From positions 6,664,601 to 6,728,600 of the forward strand of contig OY987237.1 in NCBI GenBank assembly GCA_963920705.1: a DNA stretch of 64,000 bases. The letters run 5' to 3'. This document shows positions 1 through 12,000 of this stretch, piece by piece. Origin of the DNA: Odiellus spinosus. Lineage: Eukaryota > Arthropoda > Arachnida > Opiliones > Phalangiidae. A model generated the notes under the pieces. The model made no database searches. It had not been told where the DNA came from and saw only the letters and a program-made list of their open reading frames with translations. Both the position numbers and the translations under genes were made by a program. How positions within the stretch are numbered: the first letter of the stretch is position 1; each line of letters begins with the position of its first letter.

Positions 1-711
1 TTTGGGTTGATATATATTTTGGGATATGTTTGGCAACTCAATGTGAGAGAATTCATGGTTAGTACTGGCCGTGAAAAAACGCTTGTGAGTTTAAGAATAC
101 GTTTGCTATTTTTTGTACGAGTTTATGGATAAGATTGAAAAAAAGAATCTGGTGTAAACGGCGTAACTAAAGAAGCGTTACGAAATTCTAATGGCTGAAA
201 ACTAACCACGCGAAACAGTTAAAAAGCATTGTCGAAAAGAAAAAGATGAGTATTCTACATTAAATCGAGGAAACGAGGATATCCGCTGCAAACCGCGTAA
301 AATTGAAAGAAAATCTTCCTAAAACAAGACCGCGCGACTCTTGTCGAAAATTAGAAAACATTTTCAATAGCAGACAAAAACGAACATTATAAGGAGATGT
401 GGAAATTTAAGGTCATTATTGAAATATAAGAGAGCTCTCTATATTACTCGAAGATTGACGCAAAATTGAATATTTAAATTAGGCCTACATATTTTTTGGA
501 ATTTGGATTAGAGAATATTTAACCTTGATTTGCCAGAATGTATGACATAAGTACGAGCGATTAGCTAATCCGTATCTATATGATACGGATCGAAATGAGA
601 AATAAATGAAGATAGCTTCGCGCGTGTTGGAAGATTTATGAAAATTAGGTTCCTATAACTTCCTAAAAGATCTAATGAAAGAAAAAAAAAAAAAATCGTA
701 AAATTATCTAT

Positions 712-922
712 AAAGGAAGAATGCAACATAACAACAAGTGGTTTTTATTAATTCTTTATTGTTTACCGTGAACGACGGGCCTTTTCTCATTGGTCGCTAG
801 ACCTTATAAGGAGGCAATTCAGGATCTCCATGAACCACGCTAAGCCTATTTTGATGGTAGGCTTTAAATTTATTTAAAGTTTAATATTTGTTGACCACGG
901 CATTAATTAGAGCTAAAAACAC
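712..922. mobile_element. MITE-A fragment (internally deleted)
   Basis: Contains the 5' segment (ATGCAACATAACAACAAGTG), then jumps to the central CTCATTGGTCGCTAGACC and the 3' arm with AGCCTATTTT. Directly abuts the next MITE-A copy. Confidence 0.7.
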
Positions 923-1369
923 TTAAAGGGAGAATGCAACCTAAAAACAAGTGATTTTTTTATCGATTCCTTATCGTTTAAATAGGCCTAACCCACCACT
1001 AAACAAAATTAAACCATTTATTAAACTAGAAATAAATTTAAAAATTACCCGAAAAATAGGCTTAGCTGGATTTACGGAGATCCTGAATTTTTTCGCATTC
1101 AAGGGTCAGCGACCAATCAAACGTTATTGGAAGTCTAAAGAAGATCTCGCCTTAACGACGGGCCTTCGCTCATAATTGATCGATGACCCCTCAATGCGAA
1201 GAAATTCAGGTGATCTCCATGAACTAAGCTAAGCCTATTTTTCGGGTAAGTTTTAAATTTATATTTTGATTTAATAAATTGTTTGCAATTTTATTTCTAG
1301 TGATTAGGTCTATTTAAAAGATAAGGAATCGATTTAAAAATCACTTATTATGTTACAATCTCCCTTTAA
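923..1369. mobile_element. MITE-A copy 1
   Basis: Starts TTAAAGGGAGAATGCAACC and ends with its inverted form (TTACAATCTCCCTTTAA). About 200-bp imperfect inverted arms share AATAGGCCTAA, ATAGGCTTAGCTGGATT and TCCTTATCGTTTAAAT, with a central CATTGGTCG/CGACCAAT block. No coding capacity. TTAA at both ends could be a target duplication (piggyBac-like) or part of the terminus. Confidence 0.88.
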
Positions 1370-1606
1370 GAGCGTATTTAAGCTTGATTTGCCAGAAGGT
1401 ATGATATAATCCGAATCTATACGATTGCCGTTTGTATTTACGAAAATAATATGGAATAAAAATAAGAAATAACGAAAGCTTTCTTGTGCCCATGCGTTAA
1501 AAGTTTAATAAGTTAAAACTCGATTGCAGTTTCGACAAGCTTCATGGTGTCATTATCGAGCTAACATTAAACATGACACCAGCTGGAGGTGTAAATACCA
1601 TGATTA
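1370..1606. other. AT-rich spacer, nothing recognised
   Basis: No element, ORF or RNA signal seen. The same holds for 1-711, 2028-2794, 3029-3699, 3806-4007 and 4121-4855. Confidence 0.5.
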
Positions 1607-2027
1607 CTAAAGGGAAACTTGGAGCTAAAAATGGAACAGGTTTTGAATTTATTTTCAGAATCACCGGATGTTTGAGATTTTTGGATAAAGTTTGAATGAA
1701 AATAAACATAAATTCGGCCCAATCATATTATTTCGGCTTTGGCCAATGCCTGTAATGTCCTAACATTAAAATAATAGGCCTGCGTTTGCCGGACAAGGTT
1801 TTGGGTATTAAATGTTAGGACATTACAAGCACTGGCGAAGGCTGAAAATATATGATTGAAAATGTCAATAATATAATTGGCGCGAATTTATATTTCAAAC
1901 TTTACCAAACCTTAGAAATTAATTTAAACACAAAAAAAGTGTCTACTAATTGTTTGAAAATACGTCCGGTGAGTCCGAAAATAAACCAAAAGCTGTCCCA
2001 TTTTTAGCTGGACAAGTTTCCCTTTAA
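1607..2027. mobile_element. Family H inverted-repeat element with TAAAGGGA ends
   Basis: Left arm starts TAAAGGGAAACTTGGAGC, right arm ends AGCTGGACAAGTTTCCCTTTA. The arms are ~190 bp and meet around an inner pair TGTCCTAACATTAA / TTAAATGTTAGGACA. It differs in body from MITE-A but shares the outermost TTAAAGGGA. Confidence 0.75.
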
Positions 2028-2794
2028 ATATCATTTGTAATCGTCGACAGCGCGTCTTTTTAATCAGATTTTTATTTTAAATACAATCCAGCTTATATTA
2101 TTAGCCCGGCAGGCATTCGAAGTTGTGAATTAAAATGATTAGCAAAACGATAATAAATTTGACGGGGAGGGGGGGGGAAGAGCGTGAAATTCCTTACCTT
2201 GTAAAACAAAAGAATCTTTTTGCGATCCTACATTACACACTAACTCAACTGTTCGCGATAACTATGACGATGTCCTACCGGGTTTAATATCACGTACCAT
2301 TCCGCGTCGGGTTTAAATACATTCAAATTGAGTTTTCGAAAGATTTAAGGCTATATTACTATACAAAATCGTTCTTTAGGCCAGTGGGTCTCTCCCATAA
2401 GTTTATATGGCAATCGTTGTTTCTAGCTTTTCTCAGCGCGGGGTAATTTTGGTTCATAATTTAAGCAATGTTTCCTCATGGTTTCACGGCTGTGTAGTCA
2501 ACTAGATCGTTCCAAGAACCTTTTCCCATCTCATCACAACGCGAGACTCCGCGCTATAGGATATAGTTCAAATTTGAAGGGAAAATATCACCTTCTTTCA
2601 ATTTAATTCGACAATTTTTTTTATTTCTATCAGGAATTTATATTTAAAATATAGAAATAACTATTGTCAGGCTTAAGTGGGTCCGAGTTATAGTCACAGA
2701 CTTCTACGAACGGGTGATAGGACAGAGGAGGATGATCTTAATCCTCGTTCATACTTGAGGGCAAAATTGGTTCCGAAATCGGTTTTCCACAGCC

Positions 2795-3028
2795 GCGTTC
2801 ATACTAGGCCTTGGAATCGATTTAAACCGTTTCAAAACGATTCGCTGGAGTCGTGTGAACGGGAAACCGTCTTTTCGCGAATCGATTTGATTCGATTTCT
2901 CGAATATTCGCTCGACGAACTCCCGCTCCGAGGCGTACGAATCGCGATTTTTGAAAATAACTCATACAAAGAGGGGTAGACAAGACCGTGGAGTAATAGA
3001 CTTCAAAGGAGGGTTTCATCGGCATCTG
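2795..3028. mobile_element. Fused fragments of MITE-C and MITE-B
   Basis: 2795-2903 matches MITE-C (GCGTTCATACTAGGCCTTGG, ATCGATTTAAACCG). From 2904 the sequence is the 3' part of MITE-B (GCTCGACGAACTCCCGCTCC, GAGGGGTAGACAAGACC) ending in the MITE-B terminus GGAGGGTTTCATCGGC. The open frames here are element sequence, not genes. Confidence 0.75.
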
Positions 3029-3699
3029 ATATAATCCAAAAGCCTTCGAAACAAAAAATAATAGTTACAGTCTGAATTTAATCATTTTTAAGTGAGACTA
3101 AACCTTCAAAGAAGACCTAGCTAAATCGGAGGTAGTCGTAAGTCGTTGGTGGTGTAGCTAGGGTTTGTGCCCACCCCTTGGTTTCCTATCCCGATTTTAA
3201 TATCATTTTTTCGGATCCTTTTTCATCTTGAACGAACTCTCGCGACGCGGGTCTGATAGAGTGGCGCACAAAATTAGAACCATTCTGTCAGTAGATACCA
3301 GACCGAAACGGTCGTCAAAAAATCGGTCCTTTAATACAAATATCATTATATTTAATTATATTATCTTATAGTTCCCTTGAATATATAGTTTGCACGTTTT
3401 AATTGCCGGAATTTCTCACTTCGATAATTGATTTCATATTGGACTTAAGACTAATTGATTGACTAATATAATTAATTGGGTAAGTTCATTAATTTAACGA
3501 TTTTAAATTATTATAGTTAATATAGAATATAAGAGTAGGATGATATTTAAGATACAATTTTTGATAACTAAACTTAATTAATCAGTAAAAACTATTACGC
3601 ACTTATTTACACATCAATTAAACAAAATTAAAACCATCTTTTTACGAAGAACTACATTACATATTGTGTAGTTAATTTCTGGAACATAATTAAGTATCA

Positions 3700-3805
3700 T
3701 TTTGATACGAAAGTTAGTTGACTTGATCTGGATTAAGTACTCTCACGAAAAAGACGGCGCGAAAGCGACCTTATCACTCGTGCCTGAAAGCGCGAGAATA
3801 TTTGG
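3700..3805 (-). repeat. Family K fragment
   Basis: Contains TTGACTTGATCTGGATTAAG and ACGAAAAAGACGGCGCGAAAG in reverse orientation to 30010-30125. Related pieces are at 8368-8432, 12228-12275 and 41500-41575. Confidence 0.6.
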
Positions 3806-4007
3806 AGCTCATGAAAAATCCGTAGTCTCAATTTAATAAAAGTTTTATTTTCATTATTATCTGTGAATGTTGAATATTATTCAATGGATGAGTAAATTTC
3901 AAGTCAACTTATACTTTCATTAATATTCAAAAATTTGATTTTTAAGAAAAAAAAAAAATCTGTTTATCTAGAGAAGTTTACAGAATATGTTAAACCTATT
4001 AATACAA

Positions 4008-4120
4008 ATTGATGGGTCATCGACCAATGAGCAAAGACTCGTCATTAAGGCGAGATCTCCACGAGACTTTTAATAATAACATTTGATTGGTCGCTGACCC
4101 TTCAATGCGATGAAATTCAG
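4008..4120. mobile_element. MITE-A internal fragment
   Basis: Only the central block is present: CGACCAATGAGC, the AAGGCGAGATCTCCACGAGA segment and TTGGTCGCTGACCC. Confidence 0.65.
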
Positions 4121-4855
4121 AAAAATTATTAAAAGTTTCCTTCAAAATTATGATTTAGATAAAAATGATATTTTTTTTGAATAAATATTAAATTAGTTTA
4201 AACTTAAAATTAATTACTATTAATCAAAACAGGTGTAATATATATTTAGAACTTTTTTAGAGCACGGGAATATTTTGGAGATAAAAATTGATCCGCTCGG
4301 AAAAGGATTTGATTTAATATTAGGATCAAGTCGTAAGATATTTCAAAGATATTTTATGCTAATGTATTCCTAGGAGTAGATACCGTTAACTCTTCTTCTG
4401 ATAACCGATATGATATAATATGGAATTAGATAACTAGGCTGATAAACAGCGTGATACCAAAAAGTCATTCGGATTAACTTTTTAACCTCAAAATTATTAT
4501 GGAAGAAGATTATTACGATTTAATTTCGTTTCTGTTCCCAAATAAAGTTCACGAATATTTATTTGAAACGTCATATTTTATAATTTTTACAAATAACGTT
4601 TCAATATTTAAATTTACCCCTAAATTAATATAATTTTAAATTAATTTATAAACTTATTTTGACTTCCTTGAAATGATAATTTTTTCCCGGTATGGTGATT
4701 ATACGGTTGAGTTTTTATTTAAAATTATGATATTTAAATTGGGTTTTCAGTTGATATATTTTAGAATTTGCATAATTTTTGTACCAGCCTAGTCTAAATG
4801 GTTTTAAAAATTGCTTATTTTAGTTTTTATGGAGGCAGGATTTAGATAAATTGTT

Positions 4856-5405
4856 TGTAATTAAAATTAAATTTATCTAGTTAAAATTAAATGTAATTGA
4901 AAATAAATTTTTGTGGTTAAAATGAAGTAATTGAAATTAAATATTTATGGTTAAAATGAAGTAATTGAAATTAAATATTTATGGTTAAAATTAAGTAATT
5001 GAAATTAAATATTAATGGTTAAAATGAAGTAATTGAATTTAAATATTTATGGTTAAAATAAAGTAATTGAAATTAAATATTTATGGTTAAAATTAAGTAA
5101 TTAAAATTAAATATTTATGGTTAAAATTAAGTAATTAAAATTAAATATTAATGGTTAAAATGAAGTAATTGAATTTAAATATTTATGGTTAAAATAAAGT
5201 AATTGAAATTAAATATTTATGGTTAAAATTAAGTAATTAAAATTAAATATTAATGGTTAAAATGAAGTAATTGAATTTAAATATTTATGGTTAAAATAAA
5301 GTAATTGAAATTAAATATTTATGGTTAAAATAAAGTAATTGAAATTAAATATTTATGGTTAAAATTAAGTTATTGAAATTAAATATTAATGGTTAAAATA
5401 ATGCA
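4856..5405. repeat. 34-bp minisatellite
   Basis: About 15 tandem units containing GAAATTAAATATTTATGGTT, varying at a few positions (TTTATGG/TTAATGG, AATGAAG/AATTAAG). Higher-order alternation of variants suggests block duplications. Confidence 0.9.
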
Positions 5406-5561
5406 AATTGAATATTACTAAAAAATTTGAAATGAATCATTTTTTTAAATTTTGAATTTAGTCTAAAATAATTTAATTGTAATTTTAAATTTTTAAATTA
5501 AAATATAATATCTTAGTTAAATTCTATTTCTAAATTAAAATGTCTCAAAACTTTATATTAT

Positions 5562-5649
5562 TTTAAATTAAAATATTGTAGAAAATTGATATTTCTAAAT
5601 TTTTAAATTAAAATATTGTAGAAAATTGATATTTCTAAATTTTTAAATT
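5562..5649. repeat. 40-bp tandem duplication
   Basis: Two near-perfect units around TATTGTAGAAAATTGATATT, just upstream of gene 1. Confidence 0.85.
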
Positions 5650-5741
5650 AAATTATAGTTCAAAATTAATATTAGCATATTATAGAAACAACATTAGATT
5701 GCGTAAACAACTTAGGCGAATCGCGAACCAAATCGGTTTTA

Positions 5742-5749
5742 TATATAAG
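5742..5749 (+). promoter_or_regulatory. Candidate TATA box of gene 1
   Basis: TATATAAG lies about 250 nt upstream of the gene 1 start codon. A start site 25-30 nt downstream would give a 5' leader of about 220 nt. A polypyrimidine-AG (TTTTCTAACAG) ending near 5860 could instead be the acceptor of a leader exon, in which case the promoter is further upstream. AT-rich DNA makes chance matches easy. Confidence 0.25.
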
Positions 5750-5950
5750 CAACATTTGGGTTAAACTAGCTTTTAAAGATATTCATTCTAGATAGAATCA
5801 TACGTGTATAAAATAACTTCCTGTAAAGCCTAATTTTCCGCCCATTTATTTTCTAACAGGCTCTACCGTCATAACTCGTCTTCTCTTGGATTTGGATTAA
5901 TTTCGTTGGTCTCAACCCAACCAGTAGTTTAAAATCATTATTAACTTGAT

Positions 5951-5968
5951 ATGGACAACGCCAGCTGA
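5951..5968 (+). promoter_or_regulatory. Short upstream ORF (5 codons) in gene 1 leader
   Basis: ATG GAC AAC GCC AGC TGA ends 28 nt before the gene 1 start codon. If the leader includes it, it could lower initiation at the main start. Whether it is transcribed is not shown by sequence. Confidence 0.3.
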
Positions 5969-5996
5969 AACTGCAACTACAACTATATTACCAACA

Positions 5997-6039
5997 ATGA
6001 AGCTGCGAGCGGCTAATTGGCTGCTTTCTCTACTAGCAG
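5997..6039 (+). CDS. Gene 1 exon 1: start codon and first half of signal peptide
   Basis: ATG in context CCAACAATGAAG, then 14 codons (MKLRAANWLLSLLA) plus one base before donor GTAACG. The peptide has a positive n-region and a hydrophobic core, as in a signal peptide cut by a phase-1 intron. It is too short for an ORF search and was found by looking for a signal-peptide exon whose phase fits the exon at 11479. Gene 2 has the same arrangement. The remaining doubt is the very long intron; another 5' exon could exist. Confidence 0.72.
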
Positions 6040-9000
6040 GTAACGTTGTTCAAATTACAATAATCGAATTTGTATAGATTGTTGGACGCTAGATCAAAAC
6101 CCCCTAAAGCATTTGACCAAAATTCCGTAATATTGAAAAAGTATTAACCAGGGTAGTTAAAATTTACGATAAAATTACCAGGGTAATCACAATTTATGGT
6201 AAAATTACAAGGGTAAAAATTACGGTAAAATTACCAGGGTAAAAATGACGACAAAATTACCAGGATAGTTACAATTTACGGCAAAAATTACCAGGGTAAT
6301 TTAAATTTACGGCAAAATTACCAGGGTAAAAAATACGGTAAAATTACCAGGGTAAAAAATACGGTAAAATTACCAGGGTAAAAAATACGGTAAAATTACC
6401 AGGGTAAAAAATACGGTAAAATTACCAGGGTAAAAAATACGGTAAAATTACCAGGGTAAAAAATACGGTAAAATTACCAGGGTAAAAAATACGGTAAAAT
6501 TACCAGGGTAAAAAATACGGTAAATTTACCAGGGTAAAAAATACGGTAAAATTACCAGGGTAATTACAATTTACGGTAAAATTATCAGGGTAATTACAAT
6601 TTACGGTAAAATTATCAGGGTAATTACAATTTACGGTAAAATTACCAGGATAATGATAAATTACGGTAAAATTATCAGGGTAATTACAATTTACGGTAAA
6701 ATTACCAGGATAATGATAAATTACGGTACTTTTTAAGAAATTTTAATCCCATAAAATAAAAAATAAATAAAATCCAATGATAATTGAGATTGTAACAACG
6801 AACACAATTTTGGAAAACAAAGGTGTAACGTAACCCAAATTAATTGAAACCTCGAGGTTTCGCCAAGAACACAAAAACATGATCCGTTAACACGAATAAA
6901 GAATTCGCCCGTTGTTACGAAAAAATAAAAATATTAACTAAATCCTATTCATTCTTTTCAAAACATTTGAAAACAAAAACATTCCTGTATTTCGAAATCT
7001 TCATTTTCAATTTATCACTCGCCGTAGCGCGGAGATAAGTGAATTTTATGACCGCGATTTCAAAACCGACCCGCTAATTTAATTAACAGTTTGATAATTA
7101 AAAAGACAGTATACTAGTTAACTAACAATGAATTCGCTAACTCCCATAGCTTTTTAAGCACGCATCAGTAAATATGGGCTCCCCGATTTTAGTTTTAAAG
7201 GCCCATTGAAATGACAATGTTTGTTACATCCAGGGCGATTAAAACGCCAGAACTAATCAACTGACACGCTAAGAAAATCTTCTTATAGAGGGGGAAATAC
7301 TAGATGCGTTCATAATAGGCCTTCGAATCGATTTAAACCATTTCAAAACGTTTCGCAGGAGTCACGTGAACAGGAATCGATTTGATTCGATTTCTCGAAA
7401 CTGCTTCGGGAACCAGTTTCATACCGATTCGGTTTCAACAACCGGTAGATGAAGCTTCAATAAAACGATTTACACAGATAATGAAAATTAAACGATTCCT
7501 GGTTTCACGGTTTCAAATCGATTAAGAATTAAATGCTAGTGTGACCGCAGCTAAAATCTTGTACTTGATTGCTACGGATAAAGAATAGACAGACACCCAC
7601 GTGGTTTTTTTAGTTCCTACTTTTGCCCGCACTGTTTTTGCCGTTAGAGGACGCTTATTCATATTTATATATTAAGATACGAGAAACCCTTTGACTATAG
7701 TGAAGAAGTGTACGAAGCCAAATATACTAATTTTGAAATATGTAAATGTTTTGAACTTTTCTAGATTATTTTTAAATTTAGACATTTCATCTCCCCTTTA
7801 AATAGTAAAATGTTAATTTCTGCGCTCGCATCACATAGTTCTTTTAGAGCACAGTTTATCCGTTTGTTCTCATTTAAGTAGCGAAAAAACGGTCGAAATA
7901 AACCTATTCGAGCAAATCGGTAAAAAGTTGATTTGAAATTAAAGTATGGGCTTTATAATTTGAAATTCGAGTTCCACCCAATATTTGGAAATAAAACTGT
8001 TTAAATCATAAAATATTAATGATTTGTACCTATATAGTCGTTGGGTTGAAATTAAAATGGTAGATTTTTTTCCCCCAATTAAGCTGAACACTAATCTATT
8101 ACCAATACAATTAAAGTGATTACGTTACAGTTTTTTTTGGAAAGTTTAAAGCGAGGTTGTCGTGGATTTTTCATGAACTCCAAATTAAGTAGCATATTTG
8201 GAAAGATCGTTAAAAAACGATTCAAAATATATATACATATGCAGAATAGAAAATTACTGTCTCAGTAAGAAAACTAAACAAAAAAAAAGTTATATAACCA
8301 TTTTCAAATTTTTAAAATAAAATTTCCCGCAATACTACGTCATCGCACTATGGTCACGTGGCCTACAGTTAATTCTCGCTCGTTCTGGCACCAGTGATAA
8401 GGTCTCTTTCACGCCGTCGTTTTCGTCAAAATTAAATATATATTTTGATAGAGGTATAAAATTTTCAATATGGTGTTTTAATTATATGATAAAACTAAAA
8501 ATATAATTCATAGGCATTCGAAAAAAAGATGACAGCATATTCTAAATTCCAAAAATTATAGTCAAAATAAATTTAATTTTCATGACAATGTGATGACACC
8601 ATCACTTAAATTTAATTCCGATATAATTGAGGATTAATAACGAAATAAATCGATTATTTTGAAGAAAAAAAGTTAGAAATAAAACTAAACCTAGGTATCT
8701 ATTGTTAAAAAAAAAAAAATTAAATCTAACCTAAAATAAAATAACATTTTGACCCAAAATTTCTTAACGAACACTCGCGAAATTTGGCCCTACTGCCTCC
8801 TCAATTAAAGGAAAAGGGCGCATCCTTAAAGATAATATAACAATAGTATCATTTATTTTATAAAAACTTGAAGAATGAAATTTGATTGTCATCATTATTC
8901 TTTTTTTTTTTTTTTCTCTTTCTTTAACGTAAAAAAATTCCAAATAGATAGCTAAGGCCTAGTTGTTCAAATTTAGATTTCTATCTTCAGTATAAATATT

Positions 9001-12000
9001 TAGTGGCTCACTTTAATATCTAGCTTCAGAAATCTAAAACCGAACAAGTGATGAGACCTACATTTAGTAAAAAATCATGCCTCTTGTATTTTTAGCATTT
9101 TGAAGGAAATTAGGCTTAGCAAGAATTTGATTTTCAACGGCTTTGAGAATGAATCATAAAATATAATTGAAACTATTTCAAAGATAAGTCTCGGCATTAT
9201 CGTTTTGATTTAAAGGGTGATGCTCTAAGAAAACAAATTGCGAACAAATAATAAGCTATAAATCAATATTTATCACTTACTCGAAAAGTAGGCTTAGCAC
9301 GCAGGAATTCCTGGAAAGTTTTATATCTCGTCGTTAATGACAAAAATCTCGTATCTTATAAAGACACGAAAAAATAATGGAGCTATAATAACGGGAGATA
9401 CAACCATGTTTAACCAAGACCTCATTTACGTAACCTAAGAAAATGGGTTCATAGATATTCTAAAACTTTTTCATACGTGAAGGTTTTTAAACGGAGAATG
9501 CAACTTAACAACAAGTGATTATGGTCGATTCCTTATCGTATAAATAGACCTAATCCACCAGTAAATTTTTTTTACAAATATTAAACTATAAATTAAAACT
9601 TACCATCAAAATAGGCTTAGCTGGATTCATGGAGATCATCTGAATTTCTTCTCATTGAAGAGACAACGACGAATAGAATTTTATTGGAAGTCTCGCCTTA
9701 ACGACGTGCTTTTGTTGATTGATTCAATGCGAAGAATTCAGGATCTCCATGTATCCAGCTAAGCCTATTTTTCCGGATAAGTTTTAAATTGATAGCTAGT
9801 TTAATATTTGTTTGTAAAATATTTTACCGGTGGAATATGCCTATTTAATGTTAGGTTGCATTCACCCAAAAATTTGCTAAGCCATACTTTCCGTGTAACT
9901 TGAAAATTCATTAGAGTTTTTGGTTCGTTAGTTTGTAACTGGATTGATAGAGAACTATTACATCCTAAAGCTCTTTTATTTAATAAACTGGTTTTCTAAA
10001 CCACGAAGTTGCAGACTGGTTAATTAAATATTACAACCAGAATCGGTCAATAATTGTCACATTGAACTTCAAGTTACATCTGTTTAATCGACTCTTGTTT
10101 CATCTTTGCTACATTATAGTACGAAAAATAGTTCTGAATCGAATCAAAAGCGTGAAATGTGAAAACATTTAATGGATTTTAAATAGTAGAAATTCTAGAC
10201 TGATGAGAGCAGGGAATGAAATGGGATTTTATCTGGAGCGTAAACTGATTCAATCACTTGTTGACGTTTCAAGGTCTGCGAGTGACGGTTACCCCCTTAA
10301 GACACATGTCGGAAAAAAAATGACCGTAACATTTTAGGTACATAGAAGTCGCGTGGTCAATGACGCAAAACGCAACGTGAATATCGAATCTTTTTTAAAT
10401 TCATACTTAACATTTTTTGCGTTACCTCAAGTTTCCCTAAGAAACGGATAGGTTTTTGTACCAATCATTTTTTTAAAGCCCTTCAGTCTCCGACCTCGAT
10501 TTTTATCCATAAACAATTTATTTTGACGCCTTCTTAGTATACGTCGTTATTTTAGTGTTATGTAGGGCCTAATTTTGCGGTAATGATATGATTTAATTTT
10601 AACTCTAAAATTAGGCTTAAAGTACCCCCAAATTAGGCTTAAAGTACTCCCAAATTAGGCTTAAAGTACTCTCAAATTAGGTTTAAAGTACTCTCAAGTT
10701 AGGCTTAAATTACTCTCAAATTAGGCTTAAAGTACTCTCAAGTTAGGCTTAAAGTACTCTCAAGTTAGGCTTAAATTACTCTCAAGTTAGGCTTAAATTA
10801 CTCTCAAGTTAGGCTTAAAGTACTCTCAAGTTAGGCTTAAAGTACTCTCAAGTTAGGCTTAAAGTACTCTCAAGTTAGGCTTAAAGTACTCTCAAGCTAG
10901 GCTTAAAGTACTTTCAAGCTAGGCTTAAAGTGCTCTCAAATTAGGCTTAAAGTACTCTCAAGTTAGGCTTAAAGTACTCTCAAGTTAGTCTTGAAGTATT
11001 TTAAAATTAGGCTTCACAGTACTCTAGAATTAGCCGAAAAATATTGTTAAATTAGACTCAACTATCTCGAGAGCCAAGATTACGTTTAAAGTACGAAAAA
11101 TCTATTGATTTAGTGAAAGATTTAAAAAAAACTGGTCTTCAATTCTCCCTTTAAAATATTGATAATCCACAAATTTCAGATATAGCATATAATTGGTCAA
11201 TTAATAATACGTGACGTTTATAAATGAAACCGTCATTCTTCTTCCCATGGTGATGTCACAACACAATTGATATTATTTCAAACTCGAGAAGCAATCACTA
11301 ATGACTAAAAATATATTGGACCCTTTCGTAAATTAAAAAACAATACTTGACAATAGGTCATTCGATAAAATTCAACAATGAGAGAATTAGGCTTAACAGA
11401 GGAAAATCTATAAATAAAATAAAATATTACGGAAACTCCGCTTGTTTCCGGATATTGATGTACCAATTTTTGTTACAGTCGCTTCAATCACGGATTTTGT
11501 CGCAGGGGCGGAAAGAAAACTCAAGAAATCAGTAAGTTTGAATTTAATCTATATCAACCCCAAGTTAACCTTTAACCTAACCCAATATACATTTAGATTC
11601 CCATTCTCTCAAAAGCTGTTCCTTTTTTTTTTGGCTCATAGTTTCCCTTTAAATGAGAAATTTCGATCAAATTACATTTCTAACGAATATTAAAAAGGAT
11701 ATTTCAGTTCTTCGTGAGATTCAAAATCTTAGTAAATTCTTATTATTAGTTAATAATAGTTATGGATTATCTCGGATATTTTCTGCGCTAAATTTTTCGT
11801 CAATGATTTTGGGTAACAAAGCGGAACGGTAAGGAAATACTAGCCAATGATGATATCTACTAAAGCGTGAAGCGAATGTAAGTTAAATCCTACATGCATT
11901 CCGACTTTTCCGAGGTACGATCAACTTATACCCAAAATGGAAAAACGGACCTATTTCTATCATTACGTAACACGTGAAGGGGACACACAAATTTATTCAT

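Larger units (their letters stand above)
6040..11478 (+). other. Gene 1 intron 1 (5.4 kb), repeat-filled
   Basis: Donor GTAACG, acceptor TTTTTGTTACAG. It contains a 26/30-bp minisatellite (6146-6728), a palindromic MITE of family C (7301-7553), a family K repeat (8120-8540), a MITE-A copy (9487-9870) and a 22-bp minisatellite (10611-11030). Between these only AT-rich sequence is seen; no further exon was recognised. Confidence 0.65.

Noticed and set aside
2677..3025. Overlapping 100- and 67-codon frames
   Set aside because: They fall in fused MITE-C and MITE-B sequence; related frames occur in other MITE-B copies.
10611..11030. CRISPR-like array
   Set aside because: Units are contiguous with no unique spacers; this is a eukaryotic minisatellite. 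The same applies to all other arrays.
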